NCBI RefSeq assembly: GCF_037975245.1
Contig: NC_092567.1
Span: 8,370,714 to 8,434,713, forward strand
Length of the DNA: 64,000 bases
Direction of reading: 5' to 3'
Source of the DNA: Apostichopus japonicus
Taxonomy: Eukaryota > Echinodermata > Holothuroidea > Aspidochirotida > Stichopodidae
Shown: piece after piece, positions 10,978 through 23,015 of the stretch
Position numbering within the stretch: position 1 is the stretch's first letter
How the letters are laid out: each line of letters begins with the position of its first letter
Notes under the pieces: model-generated
Databases searched by the model: none
The model's input: the letters and a program-made list of their open reading frames with translations, nothing else
Told to the model about the DNA's origin: nothing
Made by a program: the position numbers and the translations under genes

Positions 10978-12584
10978 CCAGATCGGAGCGCAGGGAGGCG
11001 GGGGGGGGGGAGTAGTGTCTTGATATGCTAGCATTGTTTTCATGAATCTTATTAATGTTTAGGGTTTTTGGTTGTTTCTGTTTGCGTGAGACGTGGGTCT
11101 TCCATGCATTATTAAAACACTAACTGTTATGGGCTTGCTTTACCTCTTGCATATTCACAACTACTGTACATTTACTAATGACGTCATCTCTACGTCATCG
11201 CCCTCGTAACAGTCCATGCTAGTACCACGTCCTGATACCAGTCAGAGGTCTATAAACCATTGTTGGGGAACCATTGCCTCTCACCCCGTTCCAATAGCAC
11301 GGTTCTTTGTTGTCTTGCCGTAACAATGCGTTACCTGTTTATTCCTATAATTACTACATTCTGTGTTGACTGAATGATCTTCACGTCTTTAGTGACTTTC
11401 TTTTATCTAATTATCTTCACTTCTCCTACGGAATGGACTTCCCTTTTCCATACCATATTTCACTTCCATCCAGTGAATTGTAGCGGATCCCTTTATAACT
11501 ATTTCAACTGTCCTTGGATGAACTTTTAATCATTTATTAATTACGTGCTGCTCCTTTTGACGAAGTACTCTTTATCGCTGATCATCGCAAAGGCCCAGCT
11601 CTACTACACCATCGAGTTCATCGACTTCAGACCCAGTCTTAATAGATAGGTTATTTCTTTCTATCTGGCGCCTTAAGTTAACTGTATTTTTGTTATTCAC
11701 TTATTTGTACCATTCACCTTTATTACCCATATTATTTGTAGAATATAGAAATATGATTATTCAAAATACCATTCGAAACCTCGTCCATCTTTTCTTGTAT
11801 GCGTTAACACCCTTGGAAACTCTTTCTGCCGGATACGAATTATTTACATGTCGTTTCCGTAACACTAACATATATATTACTTTAAAGTGTTGGTCTTGAT
11901 TCAAGTAATTACTAATAAATTAAATTTAACTATTTCTATGGCATTTTGCGAATTAGTCATGTGGTAATGGGGATAATTGTAATTGGAACAGATGTATGTG
12001 GAATTTGGCTTTACAAACTTATTTTAAGTTGGTTTCTATACTTTCGTAGTATTTAACTCAAATGAAGTTGTGAATTAAGTCACAGGGTAGACGTTTCGAT
12101 AAAATTAAATAAAGCTGCATGCTACGTTATATGTTATAACGTTGACCAATCTATATAATATTCACACATAACTGGATTCCACTGCAAATAAGTAAGAGAT
12201 CTGTTGTTACAATCACATGATTCCTACTTATTAGTGGGTTATTTATCGTTTAATCAGATTCAGACAATAATGGGTTCCACAAATTTATTGTCATGTATCA
12301 TTTGTTTGTTTCAAACCTTTAATATTCTGTCTACTCTCATCTTTCCTGGTGTGATTTTGGTGAAATAAAGTAATATTAAGTTTTCAAGGTCCTTATCTTT
12401 CCTTTAACGACCAAGTTTGTTATGGGCAGATTGTAGCAAAAACAACACAAAATACAGAAGCTATAAATATCCATTATGGTATTCTTCCTTGTGAATTAAA
12501 TCTTGCTAATAAATTAACCGTGTTGCTAAGAAAGCTTCAGGGGATTAGAAGGATCACTTGCTTAAATTAGTATTTATCCAGATT

Positions 12585-13250
12585 AGTGTATACGTCACTG
12601 ACATAAGTGTGTGGGTCCAACAGGCTTAGATATAATGAAAGGACTGGTATGGTTTTTATTTGAAACCAATAGACTCTGGTATATTCTGAATGGTAATGCT
12701 TGCCATGATCTTAGTCATTTGTATATATGGAGGAAAGAGGAGCTATTTTAATTACTGACATTTCAAGGATTCCGGGGGGGGGGGGGGGGGGCGGTGGGCG
12801 GAGGATAAGGATCCTTGTAATCGTGTACAATGGGAACAAATTAGAAAACAGAAAGAAACTCTGTAGTATATATGTGTAGCTCCTCTTATCCGCTTCGTTG
12901 TTATCTTGTACGGATACCATGGTAACCAAAACAAATGCAATCTCTTTATAAAATATAAATATAAGACAAATTTGTACTATTTCCCGCGTGTTTGGAACGG
13001 ACACAAACAAACATACATTAGACGATTTTGAATGTGTCAGGATCCGAAGGGTGGGGGGGGGGGGTTGGAGTGGAGTTGTTCCAACTCGGTTAATGATAAT
13101 ATCGTTGAATACTTATAATTTGTTGTCGGCTAATTGTTTATTGTATCTTTATAATTATCTGCAATTGTTAAAGATATTATATTGCAACACCTGGACCTTA
13201 TCATTAGTGTCTAGGATTGGGTGGAGAGTTAAGGGCGCCAAGTAAAATAC
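12585..13250. repeat. Intronic duplication, left copy
   Basis: GTGTGTGGGTCCAACAGGCTT near 12607 and ATTGTATCTTTATAATTAT near 13139 recur in the same order about 3.0-3.1 kb further right. Between them this copy has a 17 bp G-run and a second G-run at 13053. No coding sequence is recognised in it. Confidence 0.6.
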
Positions 13251-14107
13251 AGGAATAACTCACGTAAATTATGTATCACGTTTATTCCAAACGTAGACAC
13301 AAACTTTTAAAAGTTTGAAAGTGAACAGAAATACATATCTTTAAAATATATGTTTATAATAAAACTATGTAAGCAAATCACGAGCATCGTTATGATAATT
13401 AACAAACGAGCATAGCATTTCAACATTCAGTAGAACACTAGTACAGAAGTGCACTATTGATATCCTTTCTTCTAAGTTCAATCTTACTCAATTATTAACT
13501 CAAATGTATCAAGGTAAATGTTTCTGCGACGATTCCACGTACACTCATGTGTAGAGGACATTAAATACCTGTAGTTTATGGTCAGAAATGAGGATGAACT
13601 GGTAATATAACAGATGGTGACCGATGCGAAGCAGCGCGATTTAACATTGTTGTTCTTTGTATGGTTTAAAACCACACTAGACACTGGTTCACATTGCCAA
13701 TTGTTTGTGTGTGGAGTGCATAGATAAACGAAATTTCGAAAATTTTCGAAATTGTGAATATCAGACACACCGTTTTCCAGAGTGCAAATGCTGGACATTT
13801 TGGCGATTACATAAACGAATGAAGAGGTGATACGGTTATTGATAAAATGAAAGAAAATCGAAGACTACTGTATTTTGTAATTTGTGAAAATATAATATTC
13901 GTGATTTGGAATAAACTGTATAGAAGCAGGTCTTGCAATTTTGTTAGTGGCTCTAGATTGGCTCTGTGGAGTAAATCAGTACCGATGATTCAGTAGAGCT
14001 GTCTGTCAAGGGTCACGGTTTTGACGATGTTTCGCGGGTTTTTTAGTTGTAACTAGTAGATGATGGCGATGGAAGCTCAATTTGCCTTAGCGCTTTAATT
14101 GATTATC

Positions 14108-14245
14108 ATGAGATTTGTATTACGAAGCAGGCGTCACATATTGGAAGAAGTATTCCTGCAAAGACAAGAAGCCGCTGTTCGCCGACGGAGAGCGTGTAGA
14201 CGCATATTCATTTGTAACACACAGCGAAATATTATGGATCCATAA
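14108..14245 (+). pseudogene. Possible PIF/Harbinger-like transposase N-terminal fragment (weak)
   Basis: A 45-codon frame reads, in part, HILEEVFLQRQEAAVRRRR followed by ACRRIFI. An acidic-hydrophobic start followed by an arginine-rich stretch is typical of the start of Harbinger nuclease proteins, and a short in-line frame MMAMEAQFALAL lies just before it. No catalytic region follows and no terminal repeats were seen, so chance is a real alternative. Confidence 0.15.
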
Positions 14246-15687
14246 TTACAGATACGACTGTCTGGTATAACAGACAACAATTAGTCATAATTATGGTCTA
14301 TTTTGTTGCAGTCGCTCCGGACTAAGACATGTTTGTTTACAAGGATGAAAGTGCTACAGTATGCATAGCTATAGAGACTTCAAATTAGTCTTGGTGATTT
14401 TTCTAACTTTAAGATATTGACTTAAAAGATTTTTTGTTTACTAAATGTGTTTTAAACTGTTATAACAGTGAGGAATTGGACATTAGTATGTTATACAGGG
14501 CACGATAGGACAGAGCGTTAATCTAGAATATGATCTACATTTTACCCGACAATCTTGAAATGAGCGCAATCTTACATGTTGTCAAGTGTCTACTTCCTGT
14601 CAGACTCACAGTATACTTTAGAAACCCTCGTGATAATATTACAATGCTTTCATCACCCTTCTATCATCCAAGCTTTGTATTTTGCTCAACTTTCTGTTGG
14701 TGCTAGAAACCTACTTTCCATATTGTATTATAAACTGTCCCTACTCCTCTCTTTCAACACCGTTTCATCTGATTTGGAAAGATATTCATGTGTTCCTAAA
14801 GCAGCTATATCCATTGTTGTATTATATTATTAATTTAACATGAAACGAAACCTTGTGCAACTGTAAATGTTTAGATATGTGTGTGCGCAGTATTGAAGTG
14901 GTAATTCATTTAATCACACGTTGCACTTTAGGACATTATTCTAATTCAGTAAACTTTAACCCAATTAAAGACAATTGGTCATAAAAATCTACGTATTGCC
15001 TACTTAGCGTAATGGCACACTTTCTCTGGTTTGATTCGTTATTTTTAAATAATATATCAAAAGATAAAAAAAAACTTCCTTAGAGATTCTAATTGGAAGG
15101 GGGGGGGGGGATTCTACGTCCCCATATTGAAGTAACGACAATTACATTTAGAGGTATAAATTTGCAATTGTCCAACGACGAGGAGTTATTTCTCCAGGAT
15201 GCATATATATTGTACAATACACAATATACGTTAGAAACCTTGTGACGAGGTTAGTACAAATAAATGAAAATAACGAAGTCTCCTTTCCACGCCCGTACTC
15301 CAGCACTTTCATCCTATTTCCTGATTTTTGTTCTTTCTCTGCATGTAGACCCCTTTATGCTCTCCTTATTGAAGTAATTGCCTTGTGAATCAATGAATAT
15401 TATCAATTTTAAAATAGAGAATATTCAGACAGATAAAAACATATAAAGCGAAATGAATCTATCGTGCTTCCAGTGTCTCTCTCCACACCGTCTCTGTCAA
15501 AAAATGTTTTCTTGGTACAAATATCAATGGATAATTTTCATCTCTAGAATCTTTACGTCTGGCGTCTCTGCACGCATCAATAGGCCTTCAACAATCATTT
15601 AATGTTACTCGGTTCAAGTAGTTTGAGTTGTAATGGGATTTAAGGGATCCCTATATATTATATTTCATTATTGATTTAGATTAATGT

Positions 15688-16245
15688 ATATATACTGTAC
15701 GTGACTGATGTGAATGTGTGGGTCCAAGCAGGCTTCTATATAGAAGGACGTATCTGGGTTTAACTTAAAACTTAGAAACAAATGAATTTTTTTAAGATTT
15801 CTTCAACTCCATGCACTTTAACATACTAGGAAAATTAAAGGAAAGGTGACTACTTAAAAGTTTAACTAAAATATTAAATCTAAGGGTTTTATTTCATTTT
15901 CAAGAAACGTCTTTTTGTAACATCCTCTGTTTGTACAGTACTATGAATAAGCAGCATCATTATGATACAAACAATATCAACGGTGAATCTGAAGTAATAG
16001 TGTTTTTAAAATATTTGTTATTCCTTTCGTCTTTTTAATAACGGCTATATAAAATTTAAAAAAAAATAATAACTCGAAGGAGCTTGGGCCCGAGTGGGAG
16101 GAGAGGGGGTGTTCAAAGTACCTGGTTATGTGTTTGATTATGTAAAATTACCACCCAGCAAGTTAACTATTGTATCTTCATAATTATACTCAAGTACTGA
16201 TGATAAAATAATGCAACATCCGGCCTTGTATCCTCACATCGTTCC
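15688..16245. repeat. Intronic duplication, right copy
   Basis: GTGTGGGTCCAAGCAGGCTT near 15716 and ATTGTATCTTCATAATTAT near 16169 match the left copy at 12585-13250 in the same order, with a similar internal distance. Divergence is clearly above 15 percent by eye, so the duplication is old. Confidence 0.6.
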
Positions 16246-17747
16246 TATTGTTATTATTACTCTTTCCATCAGAACTTTTATATATATCTGTATCTTATAG
16301 GATAAGAAACACTCTGATGTAGTAGAGTCAAATTATTTCTTATTTCGAGACGAGTCCAAAACCACTTGGTTCGAGTATGATACTCTCGAGTCCGAACAGC
16401 CTTTCTATAGAGTATATGAGCAACCCGAACGAAGTCCAGCTAATACATAGAGACACAGCAATGAAGTGCCACGCGGTTTCTGACAATACTAGTCTAATAG
16501 ACACACAAGGCGTATCGGTTACATAAACCCACTCTAAATATTCCTTAATTTACAGACCTTCGCTTCCTGGTCTTAATGTTCCTTGCCTAACATTGAACAG
16601 AGAGAGTCACTTATTGGAAAACTGATTATGTGCACATATATACACACTTCTAATTGAACATACATTGACAGGGAAAATTTAGAATAAAAAAATATCTTCA
16701 AGGTTTATTATATTTCATGAAATGTTTAAATATTAACAGATCTATAATCTATTTAATTATTCCATTGTGTCTCTTATTGTATGTATTGATCGAACAACTA
16801 CATAATTTCCCAAACTTTCATGGATATCTTTAGACTACTAACAATACGATAGAAACATACCATCTTAGACGAGGGAGAGGGGGGGGGGGGTGTAACCAAT
16901 ATGCTGCTTTGTGGGCTAAGCAAGATTTTGCTTTTTTTTCTGACATTAAATCGATCCAACAACGACGTTCTAGGGTCTATCTTAAAATACTAAACTTTTT
17001 TCCCTCCTCGTCATCTTCTCGTTCCATGGTAGTCATCTGATCATCTCAGTGAGAAGTTGGTCATTATAACGTCACTCAGTGTTTGATGACGTCACTCAGT
17101 GTTTCATGACGGGTTTAAAACTAAATCTGTCTTTCCTATAAAGCTGATATTTATATTAATGTTATTAAAGGCATTGAAGACTCGCCCCAAACAGCGTGCC
17201 GCCATTTTTCAAAAGTTAAGTTTCCGTTGCTTGCAAGTGAAGTTTTTTTCTTGTCGCTACAAAATGCAGACAGTAATGAAACGTGATACCTTGTTATCTT
17301 AGCTGGACCTGAGATGTCCATCGCTGTATCGTTTGTACACTGTGCTGTGGGTATTGACCGCAGCTGTTTGTACTGACTGTACACTAGTGTCGAATTACCG
17401 ACGGTAGCAAGCTGTGTGTGTACTTTTTGGGATCGGTGGTGGTGTCTTACACTTCTGTTACACCTCATTGGAAACTAGGTCAGATTACCGGCATTAGATG
17501 TTTCTTTTGCGCGAGTCTCCACACCCTTTAAGTCCGTGCATCTTACGTTGACGAGTCTGTCTCCTTTATTGACTTTAGGGTGTTCAATGTGGATGTGTGT
17601 TTACCTGCCAGGAATAGTTTATTGCGATATTTGTGAAGATATTTCTAAATTATAAATTAAATTATATATTTTTTTGACTCGTCATGTTATATTTTCCTGA
17701 AATTAAATTTTAAAATCTCATGAAAATAATATTTCTCTTCCTTGCAG

Positions 17748-17783
17748 GCCTGTGACGGTTTGGGTTATCTACCAGGAGAAGAG
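17748..17783 (+). CDS. Candidate 36 bp micro-exon of the same gene
   Basis: TTTCTCTTCCTTGCAG precedes and GTAAGAGAG follows, both strong splice signals. Twelve whole codons give ACDGLGYLPGEE, so it can be skipped without changing frame, as is common for alternative micro-exons. It joins in phase 0 to both neighbours. In the other open frame of the previous exon, it would give an immediate TGA at 17753. Confidence 0.5.
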
Positions 17784-20700
17784 GTAAGAGAGACATAGAT
17801 TCATGTTCCTGTTAATTAATAACGGTAATTTTAATAACAGACAAAGAGGTATTCATTAATGTGAAACAAAGAAATAAGACAAAAGAATACTAGACTTTGT
17901 TTCTCATCAGGGGAAGATATATAATTGTAGTTTATCGAACATAGAATTCAGATAGGGCAGTTGTGATGAGAGCACTGGTCTCAAGTTTAGATGCGGCCTA
18001 AATAATCTTCCTTCCGCACATACAGTCAAAGAAATGATAAACAAAGAAACGATAGACTTTTAAATACTACAAGGTTTAGTCAGATGTTATGGAGCGTTAC
18101 AAGCTATTGGAATATAACTTTTAAACTGTCAATCCTCTCCCGCCGGCAGATGCTTCATGATTATTTTATTTCACTCTGCTGATGTGCATATCATAATTCT
18201 TTAGCAATTCAAAAAGTATCAAGAAGATATTTTAAATTTCTTGTAGAAAATTCTTTGTTCATTTATTTCTCCGTGAAATTGTTTCACAGTTTATTAACCG
18301 TGAAAGGAACTGATAAAAAATAAATAAACATTTTGAATCTCACTTTTATAGGGTAAAAGTTTTCTCTACACACAAAGGGCTAACTGTTGAAGTCTATACT
18401 CAAATCTACCATTAATCTCTACTCCGGTATTCTTTAATATAATAAAATCATTAGAATCATTCCCTGGGGTGGGGGAGGGGTTGGTGATGGTTTAGGATTG
18501 TATCCGTTGAATCATTGTGAAACAAGAGCATACACTGTGCAATAAAAGCACTAACTCGGAGCGAACTGTTGTTACATGACATAAAAGGAAACTAGTAGAA
18601 ATGAACGGTTGATGTTTTAGTGACTGAGTAATGACGTCATGCCGTAATCTATTACAGAGTGGATTAAATGGAGGAGGGGTGCATGAAGTAAGTTCCAGTT
18701 CAGGTCCGTTTATATAAAAGACATGAACACAGCGGTGTAGGTAGCTAACGACACTATAATGATTTAGATGAAGCTGCGTGCATGAGAGTTGACTCTCTTC
18801 CAACATAAACATTAAAAAAAAAATTGTCGAGCAATATACTTCCCAAATGTGTGTCAGTTCAAAGCATCAAGTAAGATTTCGAGATGGTTTACGCTTGTTC
18901 AGATCTCAATTAATTTATTATTTATTTAGCACAACCCTGGTACAGTTATTTTTGTTACGGTGGTTTTTAGTCTGTTTGTTTTGTTGCAATATGAAAGCCA
19001 CTTTCTGAATATTGTACAAAACCTTTCTAATGTTAGTCAAAATGAGCTAGCAATGAATTACAATTATACATAGTTTTTCCTCTACATGAAATTTTATTTT
19101 GAAAAATAAATGAAAACATTGAAACATGTCGTTGCCTAAACACTTGTACAAACAGGTGACACATATAACACCAACTAAGGAGATTCCATTTTGCTGTTTA
19201 ATTCAATTTGTTACGTTATATGTCTGACTTATACAGCTTACAAATAATGTTGTTATGGGCGTTAAGTATGAAGTCAATGTTTGTTCAGAAAGAACAAAAG
19301 AGCTGATTTCAAGGCACGTTTTATCTTTCCTCGTAGGTCTCATTTAAATTATTTTTCAAATACGACGTCAGCGTACACTTGCAGCTAAGGTGTATTATTG
19401 CTACATGACGCATTGTATATACGAAATTTTACTAAGGGAAATTAGGTGTTTCCTCACCATGCATGCGACGGATGAGTTGACGTGATGAAGTAATTCTCCT
19501 GAAAGGCAGAAAACTAGCGGCTCGTAGTTCCATTGTTTCAAGGCGGTGGGAGCAAGGGAGGATTCGTCGGACTAAGTTGTTTAAAACTAGAGCATGTTAC
19601 CCAAAGTTAGATGAAAAAGTTATATTAACACCACCTCATCCCTCTTCATGGACGTCTTTTGTCCACCAACTTTCTTCGGCGAAGTTAAGAAGTTACTCAT
19701 AGTAGAATCGTTGTAATACATCTTGACATATGGGGTCTGTAGAAATATTGGACCAAACGGTAAGGTGTAACCATGGAGATACAGGAACAATATTAATTAA
19801 TTACCTCGATCTATAGCTATTTTCATGTTAATGGATAAAGGAAGCAAATTGCCCTTGGTTGTCGAACATTCAACTGTCAAAACTTTAGAAATACTTTCAA
19901 AACAGCGGTCAGTTTCACCCTTCAACATCCGAATTACCTTTTATTTTGAATTAAGAAACGCTATACTGATACTGTACAGAGAAACTAACAATATAGTAAG
20001 AAATACAAGTAGGTAATTCGTGTTTTACGAGACATTCATTTTGATTAATTGTGCGACTGATATGGTTAACGCTGGCTTCACGTTCATGGTAAAGTCAAAA
20101 CAATAGAGCGAAAAATAAGCATATAAAACATAAATCTGTTAATAATTTGCATCACATGGAACCAAATGTGTTTCCAGTTCGTATTTTCTACAACGTATCA
20201 CAGCTTCCAAGTATATTGATATCTCGTTCATCGTTCCGGACTTGTAAGAAAGTACTCTGGCTTTCAATTTCTTGTTTTGACAGGGTTATCCTTTTTATCC
20301 TCTTTGTTCAAACCAACAAAATCATTGTCTCTTCTTCACTCACTATTATTATCTCTTCAATTTCTCCTATCTCTCCCATCCCATCTCTCTGAAAAAAACA
20401 AAACGAGATCAAGTCTAACTGTTACTATAGCCCTACTACCAGCAAACTAGCATGTTCCTAGACAATGGTACCATGGTAACCAGAGATGCCCGGATGCTAC
20501 GGGAGTATATTATGATCGCGAATTATTTTTCGGAACGGTGATTTTCTATCACTATAGTTGTGTATATTTTCGCATTGGGGTCCCAGGATGTATCAAATAC
20601 TTTTAATACTTAATATCAGTAGTTTTTTAGGGCTTCGTAGGCAATATATCTCCGGGTCCAACAAGACTACTGACCATGTATATTAAGCGAGCTCTTGAAC

Positions 20701-22114
20701 GTGGGAACAAATCACAGGGTAGCGCTTCCAGCACCCCTGAACATCGGTCTGAGTCCGCCCTGCCACGCCCCCCCCCCCTCCCTCCCCCCCCCCTTACCGT
20801 TCATCTCTAACCTAGTGTTATTGGGACGGTTATTTATACTGGTTGATTAAATTATCGTTTTGGAAAATAAAGTAACGCCAGCAAGAAAGACTCTGTTTTT
20901 CGCATTTAACACTTAAACTGTTAATAGTATTTCGACTAAACTAAGTACCCCCTTATATGTCAATAATGATTAATTCAGGGAATTTTCTTATTAAAGGAAC
21001 GTCATATAGTGACACGGTCCACCCAACATTTTACTTAACTTTTACTCAAAATGTTACGATTGGTTTCAAAGTTCTAGAGGAAGAAGGGAGAGGGGTGGGT
21101 CCATGCTGGGAATATATAAACCACGTTTATGGATCAGTTTACTTTCAGAATGGAGTAAACTGGTCATTTTAACACCCTAAGAATGCTGCCCCCGTCACCA
21201 TCTCTTGAACTCTCACCTTGCTATTGCATAATCACGTGAGTCAATGTCCAGTTTGATTTGTCTCATACACTTCGTTAATTCATAAGAAAATCACAGACTG
21301 AGAGATACAGTGACCTGGATATGGTTCTGTAATGATAACATTAATGTTTGAAGGAATTGTTGAACTTCCATTATGATGAGAATGTTAAACACTGCAGCTA
21401 ATTTGAAAATGGCTACTCAGCTTGACGGGATCAGCTTATAAACAGGACGGAACATTTCCCTGCATCGCACCAATGTGTGATAGTACATTGGGATGCATTG
21501 ATTGAGTCATCGTGATATCAAGGGGAAATTACCTGAATAGGTCATTTGATGGTTACCGGCAGGGAAGAGGGTGGGGTGTGGAGATTGATGAACTGATTCT
21601 TGTACAGTAATCCTGTTTTACACATAAACTTTTTATATAGATTGGGAAAGGATTATATCCTCGTGCTGTGAGTCAATATGTGTTGACATATGTTATTCAT
21701 TTTGTTATTTATATACTTATTTGGAATATTTCAAGCAAACAGTAGAACATTTTTATAGAATTCAATCTTCACAAATCCTTTCGAGCATGGAATCAGAGCG
21801 ACCACATAATAGGTGACAATGGTTTCATGGATTAAGCCTTCATTTGTATATCATGTTCAGTAATAAAATATTTGCAAGACGTACTCGTTAGGAATCCCTA
21901 AAATAATAACTGAAATAATAATAATAAACAGGACAACAATTTCCAAAACATTTGAAAACATTCAAAGTTTAATGTAACATGACTTGATTTATCTGAAATA
22001 ACACTTTTAATATGGATGCATATGATGATTTACAACATTTAACTATATACTGCATTGTCTTTGTTTCTGTGTTATCTTATACATATTCATTACTTATATT
22101 TTCCTTTTGTTTAG
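17784..22114 (+). other. Candidate intron, 4.3 kb; no other gene seen
   Basis: It runs from GTAAGAG to TTTTGTTTAG. It contains one TGACGTCA at 18632, a C-rich block at 20769-20795 and AT-rich unique sequence. The small open frames across it show no recognisable domain. Confidence 0.45.
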
Positions 22115-22179
22115 GACTTCGATGAGGAGAGTTATCAGTCGAGCTTGGAGGACTTCAACCGGGCAAGGCGCAATTAACT
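22115..22179 (+). CDS. Candidate exon with the stop codon of the gene
   Basis: TTTTCCTTTTGTTTAG precedes the exon and CT|GTAAGTCAA follows it. Twenty codons read DFDEESYQSSLEDFNRARRN and then TAA at 22175-22177, two bases before the donor. That stop position would not trigger decay by the usual 50-nucleotide rule. The tail is acidic (six D/E in its first half) and ends in basic residues. Together with the two earlier exons it makes a 50-residue C-terminus I do not recognise. One other frame is also open here and into the last exon, so coding status needs cDNA proof. Confidence 0.55.
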
Positions 22180-22670
22180 GTAAGTCAATACACCTGAATA
22201 CTCTCTACCTTAGTATTTAAAATTGTATTTGTTAACAGTGATTGTCTGCTATTTTTAATGGTAAAATTTTAATATATTAAAATGAATCTCCACCATTAAC
22301 CATAATTTGTATTCCTATGTTTGTGATTATCGATTTTTTTTTCTGTTCACTAATATCATTTGCTTCAACTATAATTGGTTTTATCATATATTTCATTAAC
22401 ATAACTGATCCCTGATTATTTGTGTAGAAATAAGTGATAAGTTCCTTCCTTCAACAGAAACATCGTTCGCTTGTTTCCCGTGTTGCGGTGTTTTGTTTAG
22501 CAAGTGAGTTAAATTACTTATTGGCTCATGGTATTGTTGGCGCTTTTTATCCGGGGAAGGGGGTTGCTTAAGTATCACTTCCCCGTTATTCTACTAATAA
22601 GTATACTTTTTGACTAATTATTATGATACCAATATAACCTGATATATATCATTTTATCTTTATTTTACAG

Positions 22671-23015
22671 CTCAATGCAAACTGCATGTTCATCTGGCGA
22701 TGCCAATTATCAGCAGGACTATGACGTCATTCACTCAATTCTCAAATTGATGCAGTAATTTTAGTGAGAAAGAATCTAATTAAGATTTTAGGTTCAAACT
22801 GTAAATACCTCCCAAATACTAAAAACAGCGCCAGGAAGAGCTCCAGTATAATACACATGCAACTAGTCTAGTATGGTTGTGACGTCATCAAGACAATGGA
22901 ATGGTGACATGATGAAGACTGTAACTTTGACTTTCATTGTGAATGGATATTGTAGAGTGGTAAGGTTGTATCATAATATTGATAATTCCATATACAATAA
23001 AGAAGAGAAAGATAA
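22671..23015 (+). other. Candidate last exon (3' UTR) with polyadenylation signal
   Basis: A TTTATTTTACAG acceptor opens the exon. AATAAA lies at 22996-23001, so cleavage is expected near 23015, and a T/GT-rich stretch follows. Two TGACGTCA palindromes lie inside (22722 and 22880). The intron before it is 491 bp. If the stop at 22175 is right, this exon is entirely untranslated. Confidence 0.5.
22996..23001 (+). terminator. Polyadenylation signal AATAAA
   Basis: Canonical hexamer in the last candidate exon, followed within ~45 bp by T-rich and TGTGTTT sequence. Confidence 0.5.

Larger units (their letters stand above)
7207..17747 (+). other. Candidate intron, 10.5 kb, loaded with repeats
   Basis: It runs from GTAAGAG to CTTCCTTGCAG. 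It holds hAT debris (8.1-10.3 kb), a minus-strand SINE (10.6-11.0 kb), a diverged local duplication (12.6-13.2 and 15.7-16.2 kb), several G-runs and two TGACGTCA sites (11179 and 17087). TGACGTCACTCAGTGTTT-like words are repeated in tandem around 17070-17108. No other exon is recognised. Confidence 0.45.
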
